A DNA stretch of 64,000 bases. Source: Prevotella sp. (GTDB lineage Bacteria; Bacteroidota; Bacteroidia; Bacteroidales; Bacteroidaceae). The notes below the pieces were generated by a model. It was given only the letters and a program-made list of their open reading frames with translations, was not told the DNA's origin and did not search any database. Position 1 is the first letter of the stretch. Each line of letters starts with the position of its first letter. Positions 44,580 to 53,503 of this stretch are shown piece after piece. The position numbers and the translations under genes are program-made. The stretch covers positions 29,673 to 93,672 of the forward strand of contig JAIKWS010000060.1 in the NCBI GenBank assembly GCA_024684515.1, in the 5' to 3' direction.

Positions 44580-46277
44580 TCACTCTTCCATCAATTTGCG
44601 ATAGCGGGCACGCTTGGGCTCATCCTGTCCTAGCCGTAGTGCTTTGTTGGCTTCATACTCCGAGTAGTTGCCCTCGAAGTAGAAGACGTTCCCTTCGCCT
44701 TCGAATGCCAGGATATGGGTACAAATGCGATCGAGGAACCAGCGGTCGTGGCTGATGACGACGGCGCAGCCAGCAAACGACTCCAGACCTTCCTCCAGCG
44801 CACGCAGGGTGTTGACATCGATATCGTTGGTAGGCTCGTCAAGCAGTAGCACATTGCCTTCCTGTTTCAAGGCTACGGCCAGCTGTAGGCGGTTGCGCTC
44901 ACCACCAGAGAGCACCCCACATTTCTTCTCCTGGTCGACACCGCTGAAATTGAATCGCGACAGGTAGGCTCGTGCATTGATATCGCGACCTCCCATGCGG
45001 ATGGTCTCGTTGCCGCCACTCACCACTTGGTAGACGCTCTTGTCTGGATCGATGTCCTTGTGCTGCTGGTCTACATAGCTCAGCTTGACAGTCTCTCCAA
45101 CGTCGAACGTTCCTGCGTCTGCCTGTTCGAGTCCCATAATCAGACGGAAGAGTGTGGTCTTGCCTGCACCATTGGGACCTATGACGCCCACGATGCCGTT
45201 GGGGGGCAGGTTGAAATTGAGGTCTTTGAAGAGCGTCTTCTCAGGGAATGATTTCGCCACATGCTCGGCTATGATGACCTTATTGCCCAGACGGGGACCA
45301 TTGGGGATGAATATCTCCAACTTCTCCTCCTTCTGCTTCTGCTCTTCGTTCAGCATGCTTTCGTACGAGTTCAGACGGGCCTTGCCTTTGGCATGACGGG
45401 CCTTTGGTGCCATGCGTACCCATTCCAGCTCCCGTTCCAGCGTCTTGCGTCGCTTCGATGCCGTTTTCTCCTCCTGAGCCAGTCGCTGGCTCTTCTGTTC
45501 CAGCCAACTGGAGTAGTTGCCCTTCCAGGGAATGCCCTCTCCGCGGTCCAGTTCGAGGATCCATTCTGCTACGTCGTCGAGGAAGTAACGGTCGTGGGTG
45601 ACGGCAATCACCGTACCCTCATATTGCTGGAGATGCTGTTCGAGCCAGTCAATGGATTCCGCATCCAGATGGTTGGTAGGCTCGTCGAGTAGTAGCACGT
45701 CAGGCTTTTGCAACAAGAGGCGACAGAGAGCCACGCGGCGTCGCTCACCACCAGAGAGGTTCTTGACGCTCCAGTCGCCAGGAGGACAGTTCAGGGCAGC
45801 CATTGCCCGGTCGAGCTTCGAGTCCATGTTCCAGGCGTCGGTAGCGTCGATGGTGTCCTGAAGTTCCGCTTGTCGTGCCATCAGTTTGTCCATCTTGTCT
45901 GGGTCTTCATAAAATTCGGGCAAACCGAATTTCACGTTGATATCGTCGTATTCGGCCAGCGCGTCATAGACATGCTGCACACCCTCCATCACGTTCTCCT
46001 TGACGGTCTTCTCCTCGTTAAGCGGTGGATCCTGTGGCAGATATCCTACGGTATAGCCTGGACTCCACACTACGTTGCCCTGGTATTGCTGATCCAGTCC
46101 GGCAATAATTTTCATCAGCGTGGACTTACCAGCACCATTCAGACCGATGATGCCGATCTTTGCACCATAGAAAAAACTGAGATAGATATTCTTGAGCACT
46201 TGCTTCTGATTCTGCTGGATGGTCTTGCTCACACCAACCATCGAGAAGATCACTTTTTTGTCGTCTACTGTTGCCAT
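44580..46277 (-). CDS. ettA: ABC-F protein, EttA type
   Basis: EttA is a soluble ABC-F ATPase that acts on the ribosomal E site and gates translation according to energy state. I place the start at ATG 46277 (MATVDDKKVIFSMVGVSK), 17 codons after the track start, because the promoter overlaps the longer version. The 565-residue product has two nucleotide-binding domains: GLNGAGKSTLMKII with LSGGERRRVALCRLL, and GPNGAGKTTLFRLI with LSGGERNRLQLAVAL. The inter-domain linker is rich in charged residues (TASKRRKTLERELEWVRMAPKAR region). There are no membrane helices, so it is not an exporter. Confidence 0.93.
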   Translation of the reverse strand: MATVDDKKVIFSMVGVSKTIQQNQKQVLKNIYLSFFYGAKIGIIGLNGAGKSTLMKIIAGLDQQYQGNVVWSPGYTVGYLPQDPPLNEEKTVKENVMEGVQHVYDALAEYDDINVKFGLPEFYEDPDKMDKLMARQAELQDTIDATDAWNMDSKLDRAMAALNCPPGDWSVKNLSGGERRRVALCRLLLQKPDVLLLDEPTNHLDAESIDWLEQHLQQYEGTVIAVTHDRYFLDDVAEWILELDRGEGIPWKGNYSSWLEQKSQRLAQEEKTASKRRKTLERELEWVRMAPKARHAKGKARLNSYESMLNEEQKQKEEKLEIFIPNGPRLGNKVIIAEHVAKSFPEKTLFKDLNFNLPPNGIVGVIGPNGAGKTTLFRLIMGLEQADAGTFDVGETVKLSYVDQQHKDIDPDKSVYQVVSGGNETIRMGGRDINARAYLSRFNFSGVDQEKKCGVLSGGERNRLQLAVALKQEGNVLLLDEPTNDIDVNTLRALEEGLESFAGCAVVISHDRWFLDRICTHILAFEGEGNVFYFEGNYSEYEANKALRLGQDEPKRARYRKLMEE

Positions 46278-46303
46278 ATTCCTTTGCTTTTTTGTTTCAT
46301 GGG

Positions 46304-46334
46304 CAAAGTTACGAAAAGTTGAGCGCAAAACAAA
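46304..46334 (-). promoter_or_regulatory. Promoter of ettA
   Basis: On the minus strand TTTG (46334-46331), 19 nt, then TAACTTTG (46311-46304) matches the Bacteroidota pattern and lies 27 nt before the ATG at 46277. Confidence 0.7.
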
Positions 46335-46491
46335 ATAAACTTGGTTGTTTTTGTGCCGAAATGGGATAAATTCGCCAATTTATGCGTTAAGCTAAGGATC
46401 ATTCCGACAATCAGCTCTTTGAATAGTACGATAAGAAAGGGTGATGAAAAAGCACGGACGGTAATCATAGTGACTGTGCTCGTTCTAGCGA

Positions 46492-46615
46492 GTTCACGGC
46501 TCGCTCATAGTGAGATTACGGCTCACCTATAGTGAGATTACGGCTCACTCATAGTGAGATTACGGCTCGCTCAAAGTGAGATTACGGCTCGCTCATAGTG
46601 AGATTACGGCTCGCA
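46492..46615. repeat. 22-bp minisatellite, five and a half copies (type 2)
   Basis: The unit GATTACGGCTCGCTCATAGTGA repeats five times at exactly 22 bp (the first copy begins GTTCACGG) and ends in a partial unit. Compared with the array at 25596-25735, the flank GATTACGGC is in the same orientation while TCACTCATAGTGA is the reverse complement of TCACTATGAGTGA. Confidence 0.85.
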
Positions 46616-46702
46616 TTTCTTTACATTTTAAACGCGGGGACGGTATCCAATTCAAGTCTGCAGGTATAGCATAATCTTTGAGTCAGCGATGCCACGGCAC
46701 GA

Positions 46703-46881
46703 GAAATGCGGAAAGTAGGAAATGCGGAAAGTGGGCATTTGATGTTTTTGAATAAGGAAGGAGGTCATTATAAGTATAACTTAATTATTAATTATTATCA
46801 AATATATTAGTTCATTATTATCTCCTATCCTCTTCAGATAGCTTAATGTCCACTTTCCGCATTTCCTACTTTCCTACTTTC
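46703..46881. repeat. Foldback element: 37-bp inverted repeats around AT-rich DNA
   Basis: 46703-46739 and 46845-46881 are reverse complements at about 33 of 37 positions (core GGAAATGCGGAAAGTGG). The 105-nt interior is very AT-rich. Each arm itself contains two copies of a GGAAA-type word, so it may be a MITE-like or repeat-derived foldback. Confidence 0.7.
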
Positions 46882-46944
46882 TTACCTTTTTCGTTGCTTG
46901 TTCTATTTCTAAAGATTTGTCTCTTCCTGTATGGTTATTCAAGA

Positions 46945-47036
46945 AAGACACGAAGATACAGGGATGTACTTGCTACGATAAGTGGATGTATATCCAAGGA
47001 TAGTCCGTAGCCTTTTCCTTTGTATCTTCGTGTCTT
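46945..47036. repeat. 16-bp perfect inverted repeat downstream of the barrel gene
   Basis: AAGACACGAAGATACA (46945-46960) is matched exactly by TGTATCTTCGTGTCTT (47021-47036), with a 60-nt spacer. It lies about 30 nt after the stop of the minus-strand barrel gene. Confidence 0.7.
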
Positions 47037-47066
47037 GGGGTTCTGTAAAACAGAGGAGAGTAGTTC

Positions 47067-50000
47067 TTACATTCTTCCGCCGAAGCCTCCTCCGCCACCG
47101 AAGCCTCCGCCGCCTCCGAATCCTCCGCGTCCGCCTCCGAATCCTCCGCGTCCGCCACGTCCTCCGCGTCCGCCTTCACCATCTCCGCCACGCTGAGCGC
47201 TGCCACGTCCACCGAAAAGATTGAGGCGGTAGCTGACGTGTAGCATGGCATAGGAGGTGATAGCATTCACTTCCTGGTCGCGCCATCCGTTGGCATTCAC
47301 CGTGCGGGTGAAGTTTGTCTGTTCGTGTAGTATATCGTACCATTGGAGCATGACGGTCATCTTCTTGCCGCGCAGGAAGCTATGGCTCAGCTGGGCGTTC
47401 CATATCAGCTCGTTGGTATTCAGGGTCTGGTCAGCATATCCTCGCTTTGAGTAGACATGGAAGTCGGTAGACAGATCGGTACCCCACGGGAAGGTGATGC
47501 GTGTGTTACCGCCATAGTTGAAGTTCCAGGTAGTCAGGTTGCGCGAAGCCTGCAGTTTGTTCTCTGTACGTGCATAAGTGACGCTGCTGTTCAGGGACAC
47601 GTTCAGCCATTTGTTACGGAAGCTAAGTGATACGTTGGGTGAGAAATTGTAGGTATGCGTCACGTTGCGGTCAGGGATGGCCGTACGGTTGAGGTTCACA
47701 TAGCCAATACGGTGATTGTAGCTTCCGTTTATGCCACCACTGAAATCCCATCTGTTCAGGGTGTCGAGGCCAATGTTGAACGAGGCACCACCATTCATGC
47801 TCCAGTTGCCGTTGATATTCTCTGGTCGTGAGATGCGGCCACCCGTCTGCTCGTTGTAGGTTACCACATTGCCTATGGCATTGCTAGTACGCTGCAAACC
47901 AGCATTGATGCTATAGCTCCAGTGGCGCTGGGCCTTGGGAACCTGGAAGCCCATGCTGTCTTCCACCAGGGTTGGAGCCCTCATCTGCTGAAAGTTCACA
48001 TTGAGATTGGAGTTGAACGAGGGCTTCAGTCCAGGGTTACCCATCGATATGTTCAGCGGGTTCGTATCGTCGTAGATGTCAAGTAGCTGTGTGATGCTGG
48101 GCTGCGAGCTCTGTCCGCGTAATCGTACCTGCAAGTTGGTCTGCTGGTTGAAGCGGTAGCGCATGTTCAGGGTGGGGGAGATATTGGTTATCGATCTCAC
48201 CGTGTCGATAGGTATGCCTAGGTATTGTTGTATGAAGTGTGACTTTTCCGGTTGTAGTGTCACACCCAGGTTCATGTTTATCTTCTCCATGACCAGTCGC
48301 AGTTGCAGGTCGATGTTCTGTCTGTGCTCCGTACGTTCGGAGTAGCGTGTCAGACGGTCGCTGAGGTACATCTCGTAGGGATTATCGAGATATCCAAACA
48401 GTCGTGTCCATTCACGATAGTCGTTGATGACGTCCTGAAAAGCCTCGTCGCTATATTCTGGGAAGTCGTAAGTCGAGGGATCGTTCTTGTTGTGACTGTA
48501 GTTATAGCGATAGTTCACCTGCAGGAAGATGCCTTGGGAGCCGACGTTGCGTCTGTTGCTCCTTCGTCCGAATGGTCCCTGTCCCTGTTGTGTGGTGTCC
48601 TCAGGCTCAGGCTTAGGCTTGAAGGTTATCAGGGGCTCGGTGTAGGAACCGCCTATCGAGTAGCTGAAGTTATTATTGTCCGAGAGCGTGTAGCGGTTGG
48701 TCTGGTAGGTAGAGTCCTGTCCCAATGAGTTTAACTGTTGATAGAGGTGAACTGCCGAGAGGTTGGCGTTGCGGTTGTCGCCCGAGCTGTAGTTGATGTT
48801 GGCATTGAGCGACATGTTGCGTCCGCGGTTGCCAAACCTTCGGTAGATCTGTATTTGCGAGCTGGCATTTTTGTTCGACCCATAGCCAAGCGACTTTCCC
48901 TGTCGTCCGTTGACGATGAGCCCTTGTTCGTCCATATATTTAAGGCTCTCCTGACTGAGTGCATCATCCACATAGTCGAAGGGGTTTGCATTGAACGATG
49001 CTGATGATGAGAACGAGCGACTGTCGTTGTTCGACCAGCTGATGTTGGGTCGGAACGATAGTGTGGTCATCGAGTCGATGGTCCATTGCAGGTTCATGTT
49101 GCCCGTCCAGTTGTTGTTTCTTGAATAGCTCTGATTGATGCTGTTCGAAAAGGCACCTCCACGAGTGTTGACGAAGTTCTCCGATCCGCTGCGGTTCCAG
49201 TTGTCGGCATCGCTTCTGGACCACGTCACGCGTCCGCTCATTCTCAGGTTCTTGCCGTTCTCATAGCTGGCGTCGAAGGCTGCAGTCTTGCTCTCTCGTT
49301 GTCCCGATCCGAATCCTCGTCCCCGTCCTCCTCGTCCGCTGAAGTTACGGTCGTTCACGTTGTTGGCATTTGCCATGATGGTATATCTCATGGCACCGAA
49401 AGGTTTCATGGCTGTCAGACGCAGACCATAGCGTTTGTCCGTACCATAGCCTAGGTCGGGGTTGGCCTGCAGTCCGTTGCGTGCACTACGCTTGGTTACG
49501 AATTCCAGCACGAAGTCATCGTTGCCATCATCCACGCCAGTCAGGCGGCTCTGGTCGCTCTTCTCGTCGTAGGCCTTCACCTTGTCTATTACGTAACTGG
49601 GCAGGTTCTTCATCACCGCATCGTTGTTGCCAGTCATGAAGTCGCGTCCGTCCATCTTGAATTTTTTCACCTCCTTGCCGTTGACGGTGATTTTGCCGTC
49701 CTCGTCGATCTTTGCACCAGGTAGCACCTCCACCAGCGCCTCGATGACCGAACCCTCAGGAACTCGGAAGGCATCGGCATTGTATACCACCGTGTCGTCC
49801 TTGATTACCATCTTGGGGACGTTGGCAGTCACGACAGCCTCTTGTAGCATCACCGCATCGGACTCCATGCTTAGCTCACCTACAGACATGTGCTGGTTGT
49901 TGGGCTTGCTAATGCTGCGTGTCAGGGTCTTATAGCCCAGATATGTCACCTTGAGCAGATACTCGCCCCTACCTACGCCAGAGAAGGTGAAAGCTCCACT

Positions 50001-50201
50001 GGTGTTGCTGAATGTACCACTTACGAACGTAGTGTCCTTCTTGTCGATCTTGTAAAGTTGCAGCGTGGTTTTTTCCAGTGCTTCGTGGTTGTCATTATCC
50101 ACAACTGTTCCTGTCAGCGTTTGTCTCTGTTGCGCCCAGCCTGACAGTACGCTTATTAGCAGTACTGCCAGCAGGGATACGCCTCTAAAATATTTTTGCA
50201 T
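47067..50201 (-). CDS. Outer-membrane beta-barrel protein with Gly-rich C-terminal tail
   Basis: The 1044-residue protein has a signal peptide (about 1-23), a carboxypeptidase-regulatory-like domain (about 26-110, LTGTVVDNDNHEALEKTTLQLYK), a plug-like region (about 125-220, RVPEGSVIEALVEVLPGAKI) and a long beta barrel rich in aromatic and Asn residues. It is related to TonB-dependent receptors (OMP_b-brl_3 type) and would sit in the outer membrane. Residues after about 1000 form a tail made almost only of Gly, Arg and Phe (RGGRGGFGGGRGG), which is unusual because barrels normally end in a beta-signal. The substrate is unknown. No SusD partner is adjacent. Confidence 0.85.
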   Translation of the reverse strand: MQKYFRGVSLLAVLLISVLSGWAQQRQTLTGTVVDNDNHEALEKTTLQLYKIDKKDTTFVSGTFSNTSGAFTFSGVGRGEYLLKVTYLGYKTLTRSISKPNNQHMSVGELSMESDAVMLQEAVVTANVPKMVIKDDTVVYNADAFRVPEGSVIEALVEVLPGAKIDEDGKITVNGKEVKKFKMDGRDFMTGNNDAVMKNLPSYVIDKVKAYDEKSDQSRLTGVDDGNDDFVLEFVTKRSARNGLQANPDLGYGTDKRYGLRLTAMKPFGAMRYTIMANANNVNDRNFSGRGGRGRGFGSGQRESKTAAFDASYENGKNLRMSGRVTWSRSDADNWNRSGSENFVNTRGGAFSNSINQSYSRNNNWTGNMNLQWTIDSMTTLSFRPNISWSNNDSRSFSSSASFNANPFDYVDDALSQESLKYMDEQGLIVNGRQGKSLGYGSNKNASSQIQIYRRFGNRGRNMSLNANINYSSGDNRNANLSAVHLYQQLNSLGQDSTYQTNRYTLSDNNNFSYSIGGSYTEPLITFKPKPEPEDTTQQGQGPFGRRSNRRNVGSQGIFLQVNYRYNYSHNKNDPSTYDFPEYSDEAFQDVINDYREWTRLFGYLDNPYEMYLSDRLTRYSERTEHRQNIDLQLRLVMEKINMNLGVTLQPEKSHFIQQYLGIPIDTVRSITNISPTLNMRYRFNQQTNLQVRLRGQSSQPSITQLLDIYDDTNPLNISMGNPGLKPSFNSNLNVNFQQMRAPTLVEDSMGFQVPKAQRHWSYSINAGLQRTSNAIGNVVTYNEQTGGRISRPENINGNWSMNGGASFNIGLDTLNRWDFSGGINGSYNHRIGYVNLNRTAIPDRNVTHTYNFSPNVSLSFRNKWLNVSLNSSVTYARTENKLQASRNLTTWNFNYGGNTRITFPWGTDLSTDFHVYSKRGYADQTLNTNELIWNAQLSHSFLRGKKMTVMLQWYDILHEQTNFTRTVNANGWRDQEVNAITSYAMLHVSYRLNLFGGRGSAQRGGDGEGGRGGRGGRGGFGGGRGGFGGGGGFGGGGGFGGRM

Positions 50202-50425
50202 AGTGTTGGCTGTTATCGTTTGTTATCGCATCTTTTGATGATGAAACAAGGAAGAGGTTTAACAGCCTTTCAACGTTTTAACATTCATTTAGTTTTCCGT
50301 GCCCGGAAACATGAGACAATCATAGTCCGCAAAGTTCGTTTCGCCAGTTTCTTTTATGAGCTCTTGGACTGGCTTCACTTGTTGTTTTTAACAATGCTGT
50401 CAACATGAAGCTCATGTTGTAATCT

Positions 50426-52318
50426 TCACTCTGCCTTCGGAATCTCAAGTATGAAGATGTTGCCTGGTTCTTCCTTTTCATTCTTTGGCTCTACGTATAG
50501 GAGCAGGCCAAGTCGTTTTGCTATTCTATAACATATATATAATGGTAGCAATTCACTTGTTGCATAGGCATTGACCTTCTGTTCCGCAAAACGTTTGAAG
50601 AAGATGGCTTTCTCCTCCTCTGGTATTGGTTTGTTGGTCTTTGCTTCAATTTTGATACGGAGTGCGGTGGCTTCCTGATTAGGCATGAAATAGAGAGCAA
50701 TGGCTGAAGTATTGCTCACTTTGGCAGCCTCGATGATAAGTTCATACAACAGGCTCTCCAGGACATGAGTGTTGGAACGGATGCTGATGTTCCGTTTGTC
50801 GCGATACTCCTCTCTGACTTTCAGGAAGAAGCGATCCTCAAATTGATGTACCCCTTGCATGATACATTCAATGAACTCGTCACTTGACGTTATAATCATG
50901 GTGTCGTCGAGATCGCTTTTTGATGAAATCAGATTTGCGAGTTCATTGAGTTGCCTGAATTGTTGTAATATGGTAACTCCAGCCTCCTTTGCTTCGTGCT
51001 TAATGAGCTGTGCATCATCACTATCGTTTGCCATAGTAGCCAGTGCCTCGTTGTAATTCAACAGATTATTGAAAGGTATACGCATATGACTGACCACGTT
51101 ATGCATCAGTGTGGACAACATGTCATAGCTACGCTCCAGTCTGAGACGCTCCTCTTCAAGATCATCGATGTTTTTCTTTACGGCTTTTTCCATGCGCATG
51201 AACTCACGTCCCAGGTCGCCAATTTCGTCAGCACGTTCCGTTAGTTTATATGGCAATTGTACGTCGTATTTTCCTTCGCCCAGCATATGGGTAGCTTTCT
51301 GTAGTCTTTTGAATGGCCTGAGTGTCCTGCGTACTGCGAAGTAGATGATGAGAATGGCTGCTATGGTTGCCAGCAAACCCACGATGATTGCGGTATAGGT
51401 CATCGATTTGACAGAGGCAAACACCTCCGAATAGGGGGTGATTACCATAGCTGTCCAGTCCAGTTTTGGCAGCACACGCCATGTCATCACCGACTTCTCG
51501 CCGTTGATGGTGAGAATTTTCTCGCCATCGTGATCTGCAAGTATCTCGTGTCCTATATAGCTGTAAACCGTGTCATTAGTACTTTCTGCGAGCGTGAAGA
51601 GCGTTTCATTCATGATGTTCTTCGCATTGGGAGTAGACAAGAATGTTGTATTCCTGTCGAGGATGACGCTCATGCTCGAGTTCAGTTTCGTGCTGTCGCC
51701 ATTTTCTTCTTGTCCGAATGTCAGCAGGTCGTTTAGGCTCGTCAGTTCAACAGCCAGTGTGAGCACCCCCTCAAAGCCATGCTCTGAGCTGCTGACAGGT
51801 ACGGCATAGCTGACGACGGGTACGTCGAGCATATTATAGTAAGGGTCTGTCCAGAATGCCATACCCTCTAGTGCCGGTGCTATATACCAATCGTCATAGA
51901 TATATTCACCATCCATGTCCTTGTTGCTGAAATAATGGTTGACAGTACCATACAGTACCGCCGTAGGGATGCAGTAGGGATGTCCTGCTAGACGGTTTGG
52001 GGCATAGGCCAGAGCGGCACAGTTGACATATTTGTTTGATTCTACAATATTAGTCAGGATGTCGAGCACGGCCACGGTGTCGTCCATACATGCTTTCAGA
52101 GCTGGTACTGAGTAGTTTGCTGCCTGCTCGACAGAGGACTGCACCTTGCTAAGTCGCTCCACTTCGATGTCAAGTCTATAGTGTGTATCCTGTGCTGCCT
52201 CTTTCTTATGGTTGTTGATAGCCGTGGTGTATAGTGTGAACAAGGTTGCCAGCAGCACGAACAAAGTCATAATCGTTACGACGATGCTTATCCGTAGGGT
52301 GAGGGATTTTATTTTCAT
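50426..52318 (-). CDS. Membrane sensor with HAMP and degenerate histidine-kinase core
   Basis: The 630-residue protein has a transmembrane helix (about 10-32), a large periplasmic Cache-like sensor domain (about 40-305), a second helix (about 312-332), HAMP (about 333-388) and a kinase-like region. The H-box keeps a histidine (SHMRIPFNNLLNY, His about 411). The ATP-binding half (about 490-630) is ruined: the N-box region reads LLYELIIEAAK with Glu instead of Asn, and the G1 region reads EAKTNKPIPEEEK, without the DxGxG glycines. No response regulator is attached. It overlaps the upstream substrate-binding-protein gene by four bases (ATGA). Confidence 0.8.
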   Translation of the reverse strand: MKIKSLTLRISIVVTIMTLFVLLATLFTLYTTAINNHKKEAAQDTHYRLDIEVERLSKVQSSVEQAANYSVPALKACMDDTVAVLDILTNIVESNKYVNCAALAYAPNRLAGHPYCIPTAVLYGTVNHYFSNKDMDGEYIYDDWYIAPALEGMAFWTDPYYNMLDVPVVSYAVPVSSSEHGFEGVLTLAVELTSLNDLLTFGQEENGDSTKLNSSMSVILDRNTTFLSTPNAKNIMNETLFTLAESTNDTVYSYIGHEILADHDGEKILTINGEKSVMTWRVLPKLDWTAMVITPYSEVFASVKSMTYTAIIVGLLATIAAILIIYFAVRRTLRPFKRLQKATHMLGEGKYDVQLPYKLTERADEIGDLGREFMRMEKAVKKNIDDLEEERLRLERSYDMLSTLMHNVVSHMRIPFNNLLNYNEALATMANDSDDAQLIKHEAKEAGVTILQQFRQLNELANLISSKSDLDDTMIITSSDEFIECIMQGVHQFEDRFFLKVREEYRDKRNISIRSNTHVLESLLYELIIEAAKVSNTSAIALYFMPNQEATALRIKIEAKTNKPIPEEEKAIFFKRFAEQKVNAYATSELLPLYICYRIAKRLGLLLYVEPKNEKEEPGNIFILEIPKAE

Positions 52319-53280
52319 TGTGCAATAAATGTTTGAAAGTCGGGAATTGTTTGTATCAGTTCTGCCTCCATGAGTATTTTGGTGGCTTGTTCATATTGCT
52401 GACTTTGAAGTGTATAGGGTATCTGACCTGATGTCAGTTCTTGTTTCCTCAGGATTACCTCCAGGCCTGCTTTTTGCAACACCTTGCTGTTTTTGACGTA
52501 TTCTTTTTTCATCTCCCTCGTTGCAATGTCCACCGCCTGTTCCGGATGCTGCCTGCACCACTCCCATCCTTTTTTTGTGGCACGTACAAACGCTTTTACC
52601 GTTTCTGGATTCTTACTGTAGTATGCTTCAAGACAATAAACGCCGTCTTCAGGAATGTCGTAGCCATGCTCACACATACGCATCACGCTATGCTCAGACA
52701 GGTCTCCTCCTGTGTATTTCAGTCGCAGCAGCTCGTTATACTCCATCATGGTGATGGCATCGAGCACACCGTAGCTCAGCAGTTTGATGCCATTGCGGAA
52801 AGGCACTATCGTCCAGTTCAAATCATAGATTTTGTTCATTGCCTCTGCTGTAATCGACAGTCGGTTGGACCATATTCCTACTCGCAAGCCGCGAAGGCTC
52901 TCAACGCTCATTTTTCCTACTGGCGACTTGAGTACAATACTCAATGATGCATGTTGCGAGGTCTGCATAACGTTTACTAGGCTCAGTCCCTCGTTGGCTT
53001 TTGCTACGATGGCGCTGGTGAGCATTGTCGTCACCAAATCAGCTTTTCCCTCATGCATCATTTCCAGACTCGACTTGGTACCTTCGGGATATTTGATGGT
53101 CACGTTCAAGCCCTCATCCTTGTAAAAGCCCATTTCGCAGGCTGCCATATAGCCCACAAACTGCACGCTAGGGTGCCATTGCGGACAGAACGTGACCTCT
53201 TTCAATTGGGCGTGTGTTGCCAATGTGGTAAGTACTATTAGAAGCAAAAGTGCACCTCTTCTTTTCGATGATTTATCCAT
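52315..53280 (-). CDS. NMT1/THI5-like periplasmic substrate-binding protein, orphan
   Basis: The 321-residue protein has a signal peptide (GALLLLIVLTTLATHAQ) and a type 2 periplasmic-binding fold of the NMT1/THI5/SsuA kind. It shows VGYMAACEMGFYKDEGLNV near 42-60, GKADLVTTMLTSAIVAKA near 78, LRGLRVGIWSN near 129 and VYCLEAYYSKNPETVKAFVRA near 218. Such proteins usually deliver ligands (pyrimidine precursors of thiamine, sulfonates, nitrate) to ABC importers. No permease or ATPase is nearby; the gene is coupled by ATGA overlap to a membrane sensor instead. The ligand is unknown. Confidence 0.82.
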   Translation of the reverse strand: MDKSSKRRGALLLLIVLTTLATHAQLKEVTFCPQWHPSVQFVGYMAACEMGFYKDEGLNVTIKYPEGTKSSLEMMHEGKADLVTTMLTSAIVAKANEGLSLVNVMQTSQHASLSIVLKSPVGKMSVESLRGLRVGIWSNRLSITAEAMNKIYDLNWTIVPFRNGIKLLSYGVLDAITMMEYNELLRLKYTGGDLSEHSVMRMCEHGYDIPEDGVYCLEAYYSKNPETVKAFVRATKKGWEWCRQHPEQAVDIATREMKKEYVKNSKVLQKAGLEVILRKQELTSGQIPYTLQSQQYEQATKILMEAELIQTIPDFQTFIAQ

Positions 53281-53362
53281 AGGAATTCACATGATTAGTG
53301 ATCAAATATAGTTAATGATAGGTTTGCCGCCTAGCCTAGAACGGGAAAACGGTTTGCGGGTG

Positions 53363-53370
53363 CAAATATA
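53363..53370 (-). promoter_or_regulatory. -7 box before the substrate-binding-protein gene
   Basis: TATATTTG on the minus strand matches TAnnTTTG and is followed by GCACCCGC. No clear -33 element is seen. The start codon lies about 83 nt downstream. Confidence 0.4.
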
Positions 53371-53503
53371 TAAATTATTTTTTAATTATCGCATTCTTTG
53401 CCCAAAAAGTTTCAACTAAAATACATTAGTTTTTTTTCTCAGGTGCAATAATTGCTCAGAGCAAAATGAATTGTTAGAAACTACAGTCAGCAGACAATTT
53501 GGT

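Larger units (their letters stand above)
46335..47066. other. Intergenic region rich in repeats between ettA and the outer-membrane barrel gene
   Basis: It contains a 22-bp minisatellite (46492-46615), a 37-bp inverted repeat enclosing AT-rich DNA (46703-46881), and a 16-bp inverted repeat (46945-46960 with 47021-47036). I see no gene. The 97-aa minus-strand ORF at 46973-47266 is out of frame with the barrel gene it overlaps. Confidence 0.65.

Noticed and set aside
46973-47266. 97-aa minus-strand ORF with Ala/Glu/Asp repeats
   Set aside because: It overlaps the 3' end of the barrel gene in another frame; its repeats mirror the Gly-rich tail coding sequence.
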